DNA of 64,000 nucleotides from Streptomyces subrutilus (GCF_008704535.1 NZ_CP023701.1:5932001-5996000); one strand, 5' to 3'. Shown: positions 8,985 through 18,323, numbered from the stretch's first letter. Numbers and translations: made by a program. Notes: generated by a model not told the origin, from the sequence alone.

Positions 8985-9038
8985 GCGCACGCCTTAGAGT
9001 GGCGGCGACCGCCTTGTCGTCTGAGATCTGAGGAACAC

Positions 9039-9980
9039 GTGCGCCGACTTGCCGGCCTGCTGGTCGTACCCCTTCTGCTGCTGTCGACAGCGGCCTGTGG
9101 CGATGACAGCGGCTCCGACTCCACCCAGATGAAGAACGGGGTGCCCGCGATCACGAAGGGCGCCAAGTTCGGGGAGACGCCCTCCCTGTCCCAGGGGAAG
9201 GGCACGCCGCCCAAGGAGCTGAAGGTGGAGACCATCAGCGAGGGCAGCGGCCCGGCGCTGAAGAAGGGCGACATCGCCCAGGTCAACTACCTCGGCCAGG
9301 TGTGGGACGGCAAGGAGCCGTTCGACCAGAGCTTCGGCAAGGGCGCGCCCTTCGACGTGACCATCGGCGCCGGCGCGGTCATCAAGGGCTGGGACCAGGG
9401 CCTGGAGGGCCAGAAGGTCGGCAGCCGCGTCGAGCTCGTCATCCCGCCGGAGCTCGGCTACGGCGCCCAGGGCTCGGGCGAGAAGATCAAGCCGAACGCC
9501 ACGCTGGTCTTCGTCGTGGACATCGTCAAGGCCGCCAGCGTCCCGGTCTCGGCCACGGGCAAGGAAGTCGCCCAGGACAACAAGGGCCTGCCCAAGGTCG
9601 GCACCAACACGGACGGCAAGGAAGTCGCCGTCACCGTCCCGAAGGACACCGCCGAGCCCGCCAAGCTGGTCTCCAACTACATCCTGGAGGGTGACGGGGC
9701 GGCGGTGACGGACAAGAACAACGTCGTCGTCAAGTTCAACGGCAAGACGTGGAAGGACGACAAGACCTTCGAAAGCACGTACGCCACCGACACGACCGTC
9801 ACGTGGCCGATGGAGCAGCTGTCCGTCAAGGGCCTGAAGGACGGACTGGTCGGCAAGAAGGTCGGCAGCCGCATCCTGCTGGTCATCCCGCCGGACATGG
9901 GCTTCGGCGACAAGGAGCAGGGGTCCATCCCCGCCAAGTCGACGCTGGTCTTCAGCCTCGACATCCTCGCGGTGATGTAA
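9039..9980 (+). CDS. FKBP-type peptidyl-prolyl isomerase lipoprotein with two FKBP repeats
   Basis: 313 residues. A lipoprotein signal (MRRLAGLLVVPLLLLSTAAC, lipid Cys at residue 20) implies membrane anchoring outside the cell. The first FKBP domain (about residues 75-165) is well kept: GDIAQVNYLGQVWDG, GAVIKGWDQGLEGQKVGSR, PPELGYG. The second (about 215-310) keeps the fold ends (GLKDGLVGKKVGSRILLVIPPDMGFG, STLVFSLDIL) but lacks most active-site aromatics, so it may be structural. GTG start. It is followed 43 bases later by a single-domain cytoplasmic FKBP. The likely role is folding of exported proteins. Confidence 0.93.
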   Translation: MRRLAGLLVVPLLLLSTAACGDDSGSDSTQMKNGVPAITKGAKFGETPSLSQGKGTPPKELKVETISEGSGPALKKGDIAQVNYLGQVWDGKEPFDQSFGKGAPFDVTIGAGAVIKGWDQGLEGQKVGSRVELVIPPELGYGAQGSGEKIKPNATLVFVVDIVKAASVPVSATGKEVAQDNKGLPKVGTNTDGKEVAVTVPKDTAEPAKLVSNYILEGDGAAVTDKNNVVVKFNGKTWKDDKTFESTYATDTTVTWPMEQLSVKGLKDGLVGKKVGSRILLVIPPDMGFGDKEQGSIPAKSTLVFSLDILAVM

Positions 9981-10023
9981 CACTGTTCCGGTTGACCGGT
10001 TCGTACGTATGAGGAGCAGTTCC

Positions 10024-10401
10024 GTGAGCGACAAGCTCGAAAAGCCCGAGATCGACTTCCCCGACTTCCCGGTCCCGGCCGACCTGGTGATCGAGGACAT
10101 CTGGGAGGGCGAGGGCGCCGAGGCCAAGGCCGGCTCCCCGGTCTCCGTCCACTACGTGGGCGTGGCCTACTCCACGGGCGAGGAGTTCGACGCGTCCTGG
10201 GGCCGCGGCGCGCCGCTGCAGTTCCAGCTCGGTGTCGGCCAGGTCATCACCGGCTGGGACCGCGGTGTCCAGGGCATGAAGGTCGGCGGCCGCCGCAAGC
10301 TGGTCATCCCGGCCCACCTCGCCTACGGCGACCGCGGTGCGGGCGCCGCCATCAAGCCCGGCGAGACGCTGATCTTCGTGTGCGACCTGATGGCCGCCTG
10401 A
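10024..10401 (+). CDS. FKBP-type peptidyl-prolyl cis-trans isomerase
   Basis: 125-residue single-domain FKBP with no signal peptide, hence cytoplasmic. It shows the canonical core: GSPVSVHYVGVAYSTGEEFDASW, QVITGWDRGVQGMKVGGRR, IPAHLAYGDRG, ETLIFVCDL. The GTG at 10024 is chosen because GAGGAG lies immediately upstream; the ATG at 10009 would place that Shine-Dalgarno inside the gene. It forms a unit with the FKBP lipoprotein and is closed by a strong terminator. Confidence 0.95.
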   Translation: MSDKLEKPEIDFPDFPVPADLVIEDIWEGEGAEAKAGSPVSVHYVGVAYSTGEEFDASWGRGAPLQFQLGVGQVITGWDRGVQGMKVGGRRKLVIPAHLAYGDRGAGAAIKPGETLIFVCDLMAA

Positions 10402-10419
10402 TCGCCGCTCGCGACAGCC

Positions 10420-10451
10420 GAGGGGCCCCCGCCGGACGGCGGGGGCCCCTC
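10420..10451 (+). terminator. Terminator after FKBP pair
   Basis: 14-bp perfect stem (10420-10433 with 10438-10451), loop GGAC, followed by gcTTTTg. This is the most canonical intrinsic terminator in the left third of the window. Confidence 0.9.
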
Positions 10452-10525
10452 GCTTTTGTCCGCGCGCGCCGGGACGGTACGGTCAACGGTCACGAGGGTG
10501 TGTCGAGAGCGGGGGAACGGCGTCG

Positions 10526-11482
10526 ATGGCGATTGCCAAGGCCGAGCGGCTGATGAATCTGGCGCTGTGTCTGCTGGGGACCCGCCGTCCGCTCAGCAAG
10601 CGCGAGCTGCGCGGCTCCATCGAGGCCTACATGGAAGCCGGCAACGACGAGTCCTTCAACCGCATGTTCGAGCGGGACAAGGACGACCTGCGGGAACTGG
10701 GCCTGGTCATCGAGACCGTGGAGAACCTGGACGGCGACACCGGCTACCTGGCCCGCCGCGACAGCAACCGGCTCCCCGCCGTCTCCCTGGACGCGGAGGA
10801 GGCCGCCGCCCTGGGCCTGGCCGCCAAGGTCTGGCAGCAGGCCCGCCTCGCGGGAGCCGCCAGCGGCGCCCTGCAGAAGCTGCGCGCGGGCGGCATGCCG
10901 GAGGCCGGCGACCCGTACGCGGGCCAGCACAGCGCCATCGAGCCGCGCATCCCGGTCCACGAGGCGGCCTTCGAGCCGCTGATGCTGGCCTGCCGGGACC
11001 GCCGTCCGGTGACCTTCGACTACCGCAAGTCCAACGCCGCCCGCCCCGAGGCCCGCCAGGTCGAGCCCTGGGCCCTGGAGTGCTGGCGCGGCCACTGGTA
11101 CCTGGCCGGCTACGACCGGGACCGCGGGGCGGAGCGGGTGTTCCGGCTCTCCCGGATCACCGGCAAGGTCCGCTCCAAGGCCGCGAAGTACACCGCCGAG
11201 GTGCCCGACGTGGTGACCGTGCGGGAGACCGTCGCGAGCTGGGCCGGGGAGGGCGGGGACCGCTCCGCGCTGATCCGGCTGCGCGCCGGGGCCGGCTATC
11301 CGCTGCGGGCCAGGGCCACCGCCGTGCGCGAGGGCGCCGACGGCTGGGACGAGCTGGAGATCCCGTACGGGCACGGGCTGGACGCCTGGCTGGTGGAGTT
11401 CGGCCCCGACGTGGTCGTCGTGGAGCCCGCCGACCTCCGGGCCGACGTGGTGGACCGGCTCCGCGCCGTCGCCCAGGGCTGA
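10526..11482 (+). CDS. pafB: WYL-domain regulator PafB
   Basis: 318 residues. Winged HTH at the N-terminus (residues 3-70, AERLMNLALCLLGTRRPLSKRELR), then a WYL domain (about 145-235; the W-Y-L appears in GHWYLAGYDRDRGAERVFRLSRI) and a WCX C-terminal extension. In mycobacteria PafB and PafC form the activator of the LexA-independent DNA-damage response and do not take part in pupylation despite the name. A PafB-PafC heterodimer is expected here. It is followed 86 bases later by pafC in the same direction. Confidence 0.93.
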   Translation: MAIAKAERLMNLALCLLGTRRPLSKRELRGSIEAYMEAGNDESFNRMFERDKDDLRELGLVIETVENLDGDTGYLARRDSNRLPAVSLDAEEAAALGLAAKVWQQARLAGAASGALQKLRAGGMPEAGDPYAGQHSAIEPRIPVHEAAFEPLMLACRDRRPVTFDYRKSNAARPEARQVEPWALECWRGHWYLAGYDRDRGAERVFRLSRITGKVRSKAAKYTAEVPDVVTVRETVASWAGEGGDRSALIRLRAGAGYPLRARATAVREGADGWDELEIPYGHGLDAWLVEFGPDVVVVEPADLRADVVDRLRAVAQG

Positions 11483-11568
11483 CCCGGCCGCCGCCGGACC
11501 CGCCGCCGCACGCACCAACCGCAACCGCGCCGTACCGCGCGCGTGCCCTGAGGGGGAGACGTACCAGC

Positions 11569-12537
11569 ATGGCAGCCAACGCCATCGACCAGACCCGCCG
11601 GATGCTGTCCCTGGTGACCTACCTGCGCGAGCGCCCCGGAGCGCACGTCGCCGACGTCGCCCGCGCCTTCGGCATCACCGAGGACGAGCTCATCTCCGAC
11701 CTCGACGTCCTCCCCATGTGCGGCACCAGCTTCCGCGGCGGGGACCTGCTCGACATCGACACCGACGGCGAGCGCATCTGGTGGCGCAACCCCGACGCCT
11801 CCGGCGAGTCCACCGCCGAGCCGCTGCGGCTCGCCGCCGACGAGGCCACCGCCCTGCTGGTCGCCGCGCGCGCCGTGGCCACCCTGCCGGGACTGCGCGA
11901 GAGCGACCGGGACGCCCTGCTGCGGGCCACCGCCAAGCTGGAGGCGGCCGCAGGCGAGGCCGCCGGGGCCAGCGCCCGCCTGTCGGTGACCTTCGAGTCC
12001 GAGGGCGGGGTCTTCGCCGACGTCGACCGGGCCATCGCCGAGCGCCGCCGGGTGTGGCTGCGCTACTACTCGCCGGCGCGCGACGAGCTCACCGAGCGCA
12101 CGGTGGACCCGATCCGGCTCTTCGCGGTGGGCCACACCTACCTGGAGGGCTGGTGCCACCTCTCCGAGGCGCGGCGCACCTTCCGCCTCGACCGGGTCGC
12201 GGAGATCCGGCTGCTCGACGAGCGCTCCGACCCGCCCGCCATCGAACCGCGCGACCTGTCCGAGGGGCTCGTGCAGCCGGCCGCCGAGGATCCGGAGGTC
12301 GTCGTCGAGGTCGGCCCCGGCGGCCGCTGGGTCGCCGAGTACTACCCGCACGACAGCGCCGAGGAGCTGCCCGGCGGCGGACTGCGGATCACGCTGCGCA
12401 GCCCCGACCCGGCCTCGCTGCGGCGGCTCGCGCTGCGCCTCGGCCGGGAGGGCCGGATCGTCGCTCCCGCAGAACTGGCGGAGAGCGCGCGGAGCGCCGC
12501 TCGAGAAGCGCTCGCGGGGTACGGGGAACAGGTCTGA
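11569..12537 (+). CDS. pafC: WYL-domain regulator PafC
   Basis: 322 residues, partner of PafB. N-terminal HTH-like segment (residues 1-60, DQTRRMLSLVTYLRERPGAHVADVARAFGITEDEL), a central WYL domain (about 140-210, RRVWLRYYSPARDELTERTVDPIRLF, with degenerate WYL in HTYLEGWCHL) and a WCX domain. WYL domains sense a nucleic-acid ligand. The ATG at 11569 follows GAGGGGGAGAC. The 3' neighbours are two tiny genes and tatAC, the same order as in Mycobacterium apart from the small genes. Confidence 0.93.
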   Translation: MAANAIDQTRRMLSLVTYLRERPGAHVADVARAFGITEDELISDLDVLPMCGTSFRGGDLLDIDTDGERIWWRNPDASGESTAEPLRLAADEATALLVAARAVATLPGLRESDRDALLRATAKLEAAAGEAAGASARLSVTFESEGGVFADVDRAIAERRRVWLRYYSPARDELTERTVDPIRLFAVGHTYLEGWCHLSEARRTFRLDRVAEIRLLDERSDPPAIEPRDLSEGLVQPAAEDPEVVVEVGPGGRWVAEYYPHDSAEELPGGGLRITLRSPDPASLRRLALRLGREGRIVAPAELAESARSAAREALAGYGEQV

Positions 12538-12552
12538 GGGGAGCAGCGGTCG

Positions 12553-12780
12553 ATGTCGCTCATGTCCGGGTCCGTCGCGTTCAAGGCGGCCTGTCCTGAT
12601 TGCCGGGGCCGCTTCGAGCTGGAGGCGGCCGCGCTGCGGCTGGCCATCGGGGGCAGCCGGCGGACCACGTTCTACTCGTTCACCTGTCCCGAATGCGGCG
12701 CCGCCGTCCGCAAACCGGCTGGTGAACGCATCGTGGAACTGCTCACCGGCGGTGGCGTGAGCACCCTGCGCAGCGTCTGA
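12553..12780 (+). CDS. Small zinc-ribbon protein, function unknown
   Basis: 75 residues with two CxxC pairs (CPDCRGRF at about residue 14, CPECGAAV at about residue 45), which should bind one zinc ion. There is no signal peptide or membrane segment. It starts 15 bases after pafC with GGGGAG upstream, so it is very likely co-transcribed with pafBC. I do not recognise a named family. The size and the conserved position between pafC and tatA suggest a genuine small gene. It might bind nucleic acid or act as a partner of PafBC; this is inference. Confidence 0.75.
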   Translation: MSLMSGSVAFKAACPDCRGRFELEAAALRLAIGGSRRTTFYSFTCPECGAAVRKPAGERIVELLTGGGVSTLRSV

Positions 12781-12806
12781 CCGTTCCGTGGCCTAGGCTC
12801 TGGCCC

Positions 12807-13007
12807 ATGCTGTGGCCGATGATCGCAATTGCCCTGGGTTTTCTGGGGATCGCCGTCCTGGGCGTCCTGGCGCTACGGGTGTACGTGGAGGTCCGGAGGC
12901 TGTCGGGCCAGGTCGCGCGGGCGAGTCGGCGGATCGCCGACGCCTCGCGGGACCTGGAGCGGGCGGCGGAGGACCTGGCCCGGACGGGCCGCACCGTCCG
13001 TCCGTAA
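12807..13007 (+). CDS. Small single-pass membrane protein
   Basis: 66 residues. One transmembrane helix (about residues 2-25, rich in Ile/Leu/Gly) is followed by a charged amphipathic helix (VEVRRLSGQVARASRRIADASRDLERAAEDLA). The layout resembles TatA-like or DUF948-type membrane tethers, but I cannot assign a family. It begins 26 bases after the zinc-ribbon gene and precedes tatA by 196 bases. It is probably real, given the strong helix pattern and high third-position GC. Confidence 0.6.
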   Translation: MLWPMIAIALGFLGIAVLGVLALRVYVEVRRLSGQVARASRRIADASRDLERAAEDLARTGRTVRP

Positions 13008-13090
13008 GACGGCGGCCGACAACCGGGACGAACCGGGACGACAGGGGAGTGAACAAGCGCCCGGCACGCAAGCGGAGCGACCCCGGGGGA

Positions 13091-13121
13091 TTGCCGGGCG
13101 TTTACCCCCGGGGGTTACGAT
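13091..13121 (+). promoter_or_regulatory. Possible tatA promoter
   Basis: TTGCCG at 13091-13096 and TACGAT at 13116-13121 with a 19-base spacer, about 80 bases before the tatA ATG. The spacer contains the palindrome CCCCCGGGGG. Spacing is longer than ideal, so this is a weak call. Confidence 0.35.
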
Positions 13122-13203
13122 CCTTGTCTGAGCGGTTACCGGATCGCGTCCGAGCCGTCCGGAGCCACCACAACCAGCCGTTTCGGTGAGAAGGAAGACA
13201 CAC

Positions 13204-13500
13204 ATGATCGGCAATCTGAAGCCCCTTGAGATCCTTCTGATCATCGCTGTCATCGTGTTGCTGTTCGGTGCCAAGAAGCTCCCCGAGATGGCCCGCTCCC
13301 TCGGCAAGTCGGCCCGCATCCTCAAGAGCGAGGCCAAGGCCATGAAGAAGGACGGCGAGGCGGAGGACGCGGCGACCGCGGCCACCGTCGCGGACCAAGC
13401 CCCGCAGCAGCCCGTCGCCCCGCGCACCATCCAGGCCGCGCCCGGTGACGTCACCAGCTCCCGGCCCGTCTCCGAGCCGAACCACACCGCCAAGGGCTGA
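13204..13500 (+). CDS. tatA: Sec-independent translocase subunit TatA
   Basis: 98 residues. N-terminal transmembrane helix (LKPLEILLIIAVIVLLFG), then the FGAKKLPEMARSLGKSARI hinge and amphipathic helix diagnostic of TatA, followed by a disordered tail. It forms the pore-like assembly for folded twin-arginine substrates. ATG at 13204 with GAGAAGGAAG upstream. It is followed by tatC after 47 bases. At least one twin-arginine protein, the GHL10-like gene at 53388, is visible in this window. Confidence 0.96.
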   Translation: MIGNLKPLEILLIIAVIVLLFGAKKLPEMARSLGKSARILKSEAKAMKKDGEAEDAATAATVADQAPQQPVAPRTIQAAPGDVTSSRPVSEPNHTAKG

Positions 13501-13547
13501 CGCGCGCCGTACACGCCAGTCATCTGCAACGAGACAAGGGACGTGGG

Positions 13548-14504
13548 TTGCTCAAGTCTGCCCGCAAGCAGGAGAAAGCGGACAAGGACGCCGAAGGGCG
13601 GATGCCTCTTGTCGAGCACCTGCGTGAGCTGAGAAACCGTCTGCTGAAGTCGGTCCTGGCGATCCTCGTGATCACCATCGTCGCGGCCTTCTTCTACAAG
13701 GACCTCATCGACTTCATGCTGAAGCCGATGCTGGACTCCGTCGGCTGCACCGACGGGGTGGTCTCGCAGCGCAACGGCCGGCCCTGCGCCGACATGACCG
13801 TCAACGGCCTCATCGCGCCGTTCTCGATCGCCCTCAAGGTCTCGCTCACCGCCGGCGTGGTGCTGTCCGCGCCGGTGTGGCTCTACCAGCTGTGGGCCTT
13901 CACCGCCCCCGGGCTGCACAGCCACGAGAAGAAGTACGCGATGAGCTTCGTCGCGGTCGGAGCGCCGCTGTTCGGCGCCGGCGCGGTCCTCGCGTACAAG
14001 GTCCTCCCGCAGTCCGCGACCATCCTGCTCGAATTCACCCCCGAGCACGCGCGCAACCTGCTCCCCGTGGACGACTACCTCGACCTCGTCACGCGCATGG
14101 TCATCGTCTTCGGCCTCGCCTTCGAGCTGCCGCTGCTGCTGATCCTCCTGAACTTCACCGGCGTGCTCACCGCCAAGCGGCTGGCGAGCTGGTGGCGCGC
14201 CATGGTCCTCGGCATCACGATCTTCGCCGCGTTCGCCACGCCCACCGGCGACCCGCTCACCATGATGCTGCTGGCCGGCCCGATCGTGGCGCTCTACCTG
14301 ATCGCCCTCGTCATCTGCCTCGCCAACGACCGCCGGCGCCGGCGCAACGACCCCGACGCGGCCCTCGACGACGACGAGGCCGCCGAACTGGACCTCACCC
14401 CGGCCCCGATCGGCGCGATGGACGCGGTCGCCCCGCCCGCCGCGCTGCCCGGCCAGGCGGACGGCGGACGGCAGCGGATCAACGGTTACGACGACGCCAC
14501 CTGA
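13548..14504 (+). CDS. tatC: Sec-independent translocase subunit TatC
   Basis: 318 residues, six transmembrane helices, the receptor for twin-arginine signal peptides. The N-terminal hallmark MPLVEHLRELRNRLLKS starts at about residue 19, and the conserved cytoplasmic/loop segments SAPVWLYQLWAFTAPGLHSHEKK and FGLAFELPLL are present. The C-terminus is a long acidic/Pro tail beyond the sixth helix. TTG is the only sensible start, with ACAAGGGA upstream. The lipid kinase follows 17 bases after the stop. Confidence 0.96.
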   Translation: MLKSARKQEKADKDAEGRMPLVEHLRELRNRLLKSVLAILVITIVAAFFYKDLIDFMLKPMLDSVGCTDGVVSQRNGRPCADMTVNGLIAPFSIALKVSLTAGVVLSAPVWLYQLWAFTAPGLHSHEKKYAMSFVAVGAPLFGAGAVLAYKVLPQSATILLEFTPEHARNLLPVDDYLDLVTRMVIVFGLAFELPLLLILLNFTGVLTAKRLASWWRAMVLGITIFAAFATPTGDPLTMMLLAGPIVALYLIALVICLANDRRRRRNDPDAALDDDEAAELDLTPAPIGAMDAVAPPAALPGQADGGRQRINGYDDAT

Positions 14505-14521
14505 CAGGTACATTCCGGTGG

Positions 14522-15436
14522 GTGTCCTCCGAGATCACCCTCTTCGTGAATCCCACCGCCGGACGCGGCCGGGGCGCGCACGCCGCGCAGCCGGCCGCTT
14601 CCGCGCTCCGGGCCGCCGGGTTCTCCGTGCGGACCGTCGTCGGCGCGGACGGCCCGGACGCGCTGGCCCGGCTGCGCACCGCGGTCCGGGAGGGCGCCGG
14701 CGCGGTGGTGGCCGTCGGCGGTGACGGGCTGGTCTCACTGGCGCTGCAGGCCCTGGCCGGGACCGCGGTGCCCCTCGGTGTGGTCGCGGCGGGCACGGGC
14801 AACGACTTCGCGCGGGCCCTCGGACTGCCCGTACGGGATCCCGCCCGGGCGGGCCGGCTCGCCGCCGAGGCCCTCAAGGAGGGCCGGGTCCGGGAGGTCG
14901 ACCTGGGCCGGGTGGCCGCGCCCTCGCGGGCCGCGGGGTCCCCGGGGACCTGGTACGGGACCGTGCTGTGCTCCGGCTTCGACGCGCGGGTCAACGACCG
15001 GGGCAACCGGATGCGGCTCCCCGTCGGCCGCTTCCGGTACGACCTGGCCCTCGTCGCCGAGCTGGCCGCCTTCCGGCCGCTGCCCTACCGGATCACCCTG
15101 GACGACGGGCCGGTGATCGAGACCGAGGCCGCGCTGGTCGCCGTCGGCAACGGCTCCTCGTACGGCGGCGGGATGCGCATCTGCGCGGACGCCGTCCCCG
15201 ACGACGGGCTCTTCGACGTCACGGTGGTCGGCGACTGCGGCCGCGCCACCCTGCTGAGGGTCTTCCCCCGGGTCTACCGGGGGACCCATATCGGCCACCC
15301 GAAGGTGAGCGTCCACCGCGCCGCCAAGATCACCCTGGAGTCCCCGGACGCCACCGCGTACGCGGACGGCGAGCCGCTCGGGCCGCTGCCGGTGACCGCC
15401 GCGTGCGTGCCCGGCGCCCTGCGCCTCCTCGCATAA
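14522..15436 (+). CDS. Diacylglycerol/lipid kinase (DgkB/YegS type)
   Basis: 304-residue soluble lipid kinase that would phosphorylate diacylglycerol or a related lipid with ATP. It has the NPTAGRG N-terminal strand, the catalytic GGDG motif at residues 66-69 and the GTGNDFAR motif about 25 residues later, then the C-terminal beta-sandwich domain (GNGSSYGGGMRICADA, DGLFDV). The GTG at 14522 has little Shine-Dalgarno signal, so translation may be coupled to tatC. It is commonly annotated diacylglycerol kinase; the exact lipid substrate is not evident. Confidence 0.88.
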   Translation: MSSEITLFVNPTAGRGRGAHAAQPAASALRAAGFSVRTVVGADGPDALARLRTAVREGAGAVVAVGGDGLVSLALQALAGTAVPLGVVAAGTGNDFARALGLPVRDPARAGRLAAEALKEGRVREVDLGRVAAPSRAAGSPGTWYGTVLCSGFDARVNDRGNRMRLPVGRFRYDLALVAELAAFRPLPYRITLDDGPVIETEAALVAVGNGSSYGGGMRICADAVPDDGLFDVTVVGDCGRATLLRVFPRVYRGTHIGHPKVSVHRAAKITLESPDATAYADGEPLGPLPVTAACVPGALRLLA

Positions 15437-15482
15437 ATGACCGAGACTGTTGTCGGAGGCGACGGGTAGGCTCGATCACAAG

Positions 15483-18323
15483 ATGACCGAAGAACTCTCA
15501 CCCGCCGAGCGGTACGCCGCTGCCCGGATCCGCGCCGCCGAAGAGGCCACCGCGCTGCACCCCTTCCGGGAGATGTACGCCTTCGACCTGGACCCCTTCC
15601 AGATCGAGGCCTGCCGGGCACTGGAGGCGGGCAAGGGCGTGCTGGTCGCCGCCCCCACCGGCTCCGGAAAGACCATCGTCGGCGAGTTCGCCGTGCACCT
15701 GGCGCTCCAGCAGGGCCGCAAGTGCTTCTACACGACGCCGATCAAGGCCCTCTCCAACCAGAAGTACGCCGACCTCGTCAAACGCCACGGCGCGGACAAG
15801 GTGGGCCTGCTGACCGGAGACAACAGCGTCAACGCCGACGCGCCGGTGGTCGTGATGACCACCGAGGTGCTCCGCAACATGCTCTACGCGGGCTCCCAGT
15901 CGTTGCGCGGCCTCGGCTACGTCGTGATGGACGAGGTGCACTACCTCTCCGACCGGTTCCGCGGAGCCGTCTGGGAAGAGGTGATCATCCACCTCCCCGC
16001 GTCGGTCACCCTGGTCTCGCTGTCGGCCACCGTCTCCAACGCCGAGGAGTTCGGCGACTGGCTGGACACCGTGCGCGGCGACACCGAGGTGATCGTCTCC
16101 GAGGAGCGGCCCGTCCCGCTGTGGCAGCACGTCATGGCCGGCCGCCGGATCTTCGACCTGTTCGAGGAGGAGTCCGACCACGGCGGCCGCGGCTCCGCCC
16201 GCCGCGAGGTCAACCCCGACCTGCTGCGCATGGCGCGGGAGGAGAACAGCCGCACGTACAGCCCCAAGGACCGGCGCCGCGGCAAGATGGTCCGCGAGGC
16301 CGACCGGGAGCGCGAGCGGCGCTCGCGCGGCCGGATCTGGACTCCCTCCCGGCCCGAGGTCATCGCCCGCCTGGACAACGACGGGCTGCTGCCCGCCATC
16401 AACTTCATCTTCAGCCGGGCCGGCTGCCAGGCCGCCGTCCAGCAGTGCCTGTACGCGGGCCTGCGGCTCAACGACGACTCCGCGCGCCTGCAGGTCCGCG
16501 AGATCGTCGAGGCGCGCACCGCCTCCATCCCCACCGAGGACCTGCACGTCCTGGGGTACTACGAGTGGCTCGAAGGACTGGAGCGGGGCATCGCCTCGCA
16601 CCACGCGGGCATGCTGCCCACCTTCAAGGAGGTCGTGGAGGAGCTGTTCGTCCGCGGTCTGGTGAAGGCCGTCTTCGCCACCGAGACCCTGGCGCTGGGC
16701 ATCAACATGCCCGCCCGCACGGTCATCCTGGAGAAGCTCGTCAAGTGGAACGGCGAGCAGCACGCCGACATCACCCCCGGCGAGTACACGCAGCTGACCG
16801 GCCGCGCCGGCCGGCGCGGCATCGACGTCGAGGGCCACGCGGTGGTGCTCTGGCAGCGCGGCATGGACCCGGTCGGGCTCGCCGGACTGGCCGGCACCCG
16901 CACCTATCCGCTGCGCTCCAGCTTCAAGCCCTCGTACAACATGGCCGTCAACCTGGTGAGCCAGTTCGGCCGGCACCGCTCGCGCGAACTGCTGGAGACC
17001 TCCTTCGCGCAGTTCCAGGCCGACCGCTCCGTCGTCGGGATCTCCCGGCAGGTGCAGCGCAACGAGGAGGGCCTGGAGGGCTACCAGGAGGGCATGACCT
17101 GCCACCTGGGGGACTTCGAGGAGTACGCGCAGCTGCGCCGCGACCTCAAGGACCGCGAGACCGACCTCGCCAAGCAGGGAGCGGCCCAGCGCCGGGCCCA
17201 GGCGGCCGGTTCGCTGGAGAAGCTGAAGCCCGGCGACATCATCCACGTCCCGACCGGCAAGTTCGCGGGGCTGGCCCTGGTCCTGGACCCGGGCGTGCCG
17301 GCCGGACGGGTCAACGGGCACCGCGGACACGAGTACACCGAGGGGCCGAGGCCGCTGGTGCTCACCGCCGAGCGGCAGGTCAAGCGGCTCGCCTCGATCG
17401 ACTTCCCGGTCCCGGTGGAGGCGCTCGACCGGATGCGCATCCCCAAGACCTTCAACGCCCGCTCGCCGCAGTCCCGCCGGGACCTGGCCTCGCAACTGCG
17501 CACCAAGGCCGGGCACCTGACGCCCGACCGGCACAAGCGGGGGCGGGCCGCGGCCGCCGACGACCGCGAGATCACACGGCTGCGGGCGGCCCTGCGGGCG
17601 CACCCCTGCCACGGCTGCGACGAGCGCGAGGACCACGCCCGCTGGGCGGAGCGCTACCACCGGCTGAAGCGGGACACCCAGCAGCTGGAGCGGCGGATCG
17701 AGGGCCGGACGAACACCATCGCCCGCACCTTCGACCGCATCCACGCCCTGCTGACCGACCTGGACTACCTCCGCGAGGACGAGGTGACCGTGCACGGCAA
17801 GCGGCTCGCCCGGCTGTACGGCGAGCTCGACCTGCTGGCGTCGGAGTGCCTGCGCGAGGGCGTCTGGGAGGGGCTGAGCCCGGCCGAACTGGCCGCCTGC
17901 GTCTCGGCGCTGGTCTTCGAGGCGCGCCAGTCCGACGACGCGGTCGCCCCGAAGGTGCCGGGCGGGGCGGCGAAGGCGGCGCTGGGCGACATGGTGCGGA
18001 TCTGGGGCCGGCTCGACGCGCTGGAGGAGGAGCACGGCATCAGCCAGACGGAGGGCGTCGGCCAGCGCGAGCCGGACCTCGGCTTCGCGTGGGCGGCCTA
18101 CCAGTGGGCCGGTGACACGTCCCTGGACGAGGTGCTGCGGGAGGCGGAGATGCCGGCCGGCGACTTCGTGCGCTGGTGCAAGCAGGTCATCGACGTGCTC
18201 GGCCAGGTGGCCGCGGCGGCGCCCTCGGCCTCCGGGACCAGCGGGAGCACGGTGGCGCGAAATGCCCGTAAGGCCGTGGACGCCCTTCTTCGGGGCGTAG
18301 TGGCCTACAGCTCGGTCGGCTAG
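15483..18323 (+). CDS. helY: Ski2/Mtr4-like DEAD/DEAH helicase HelY
   Basis: 946-residue RNA/DNA helicase. Motif I APTGSGKT (residues 57-64), motif II DEVH (150-153), motif III SLSAT, motif VI QLTGRAGRRGID, followed by a large arch/C-terminal region including a CHGCDEREDH cysteine cluster at about residue 706. It is the orthologue of mycobacterial HelY by architecture and by its position after tatC. I start at ATG 15483 because TAGGCT 11-16 bases upstream looks like a -10 box giving an almost leaderless mRNA. An in-frame TTG lies at 15450. Confidence 0.92.
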   Translation: MTEELSPAERYAAARIRAAEEATALHPFREMYAFDLDPFQIEACRALEAGKGVLVAAPTGSGKTIVGEFAVHLALQQGRKCFYTTPIKALSNQKYADLVKRHGADKVGLLTGDNSVNADAPVVVMTTEVLRNMLYAGSQSLRGLGYVVMDEVHYLSDRFRGAVWEEVIIHLPASVTLVSLSATVSNAEEFGDWLDTVRGDTEVIVSEERPVPLWQHVMAGRRIFDLFEEESDHGGRGSARREVNPDLLRMAREENSRTYSPKDRRRGKMVREADRERERRSRGRIWTPSRPEVIARLDNDGLLPAINFIFSRAGCQAAVQQCLYAGLRLNDDSARLQVREIVEARTASIPTEDLHVLGYYEWLEGLERGIASHHAGMLPTFKEVVEELFVRGLVKAVFATETLALGINMPARTVILEKLVKWNGEQHADITPGEYTQLTGRAGRRGIDVEGHAVVLWQRGMDPVGLAGLAGTRTYPLRSSFKPSYNMAVNLVSQFGRHRSRELLETSFAQFQADRSVVGISRQVQRNEEGLEGYQEGMTCHLGDFEEYAQLRRDLKDRETDLAKQGAAQRRAQAAGSLEKLKPGDIIHVPTGKFAGLALVLDPGVPAGRVNGHRGHEYTEGPRPLVLTAERQVKRLASIDFPVPVEALDRMRIPKTFNARSPQSRRDLASQLRTKAGHLTPDRHKRGRAAAADDREITRLRAALRAHPCHGCDEREDHARWAERYHRLKRDTQQLERRIEGRTNTIARTFDRIHALLTDLDYLREDEVTVHGKRLARLYGELDLLASECLREGVWEGLSPAELAACVSALVFEARQSDDAVAPKVPGGAAKAALGDMVRIWGRLDALEEEHGISQTEGVGQREPDLGFAWAAYQWAGDTSLDEVLREAEMPAGDFVRWCKQVIDVLGQVAAAAPSASGTSGSTVARNARKAVDALLRGVVAYSSVG

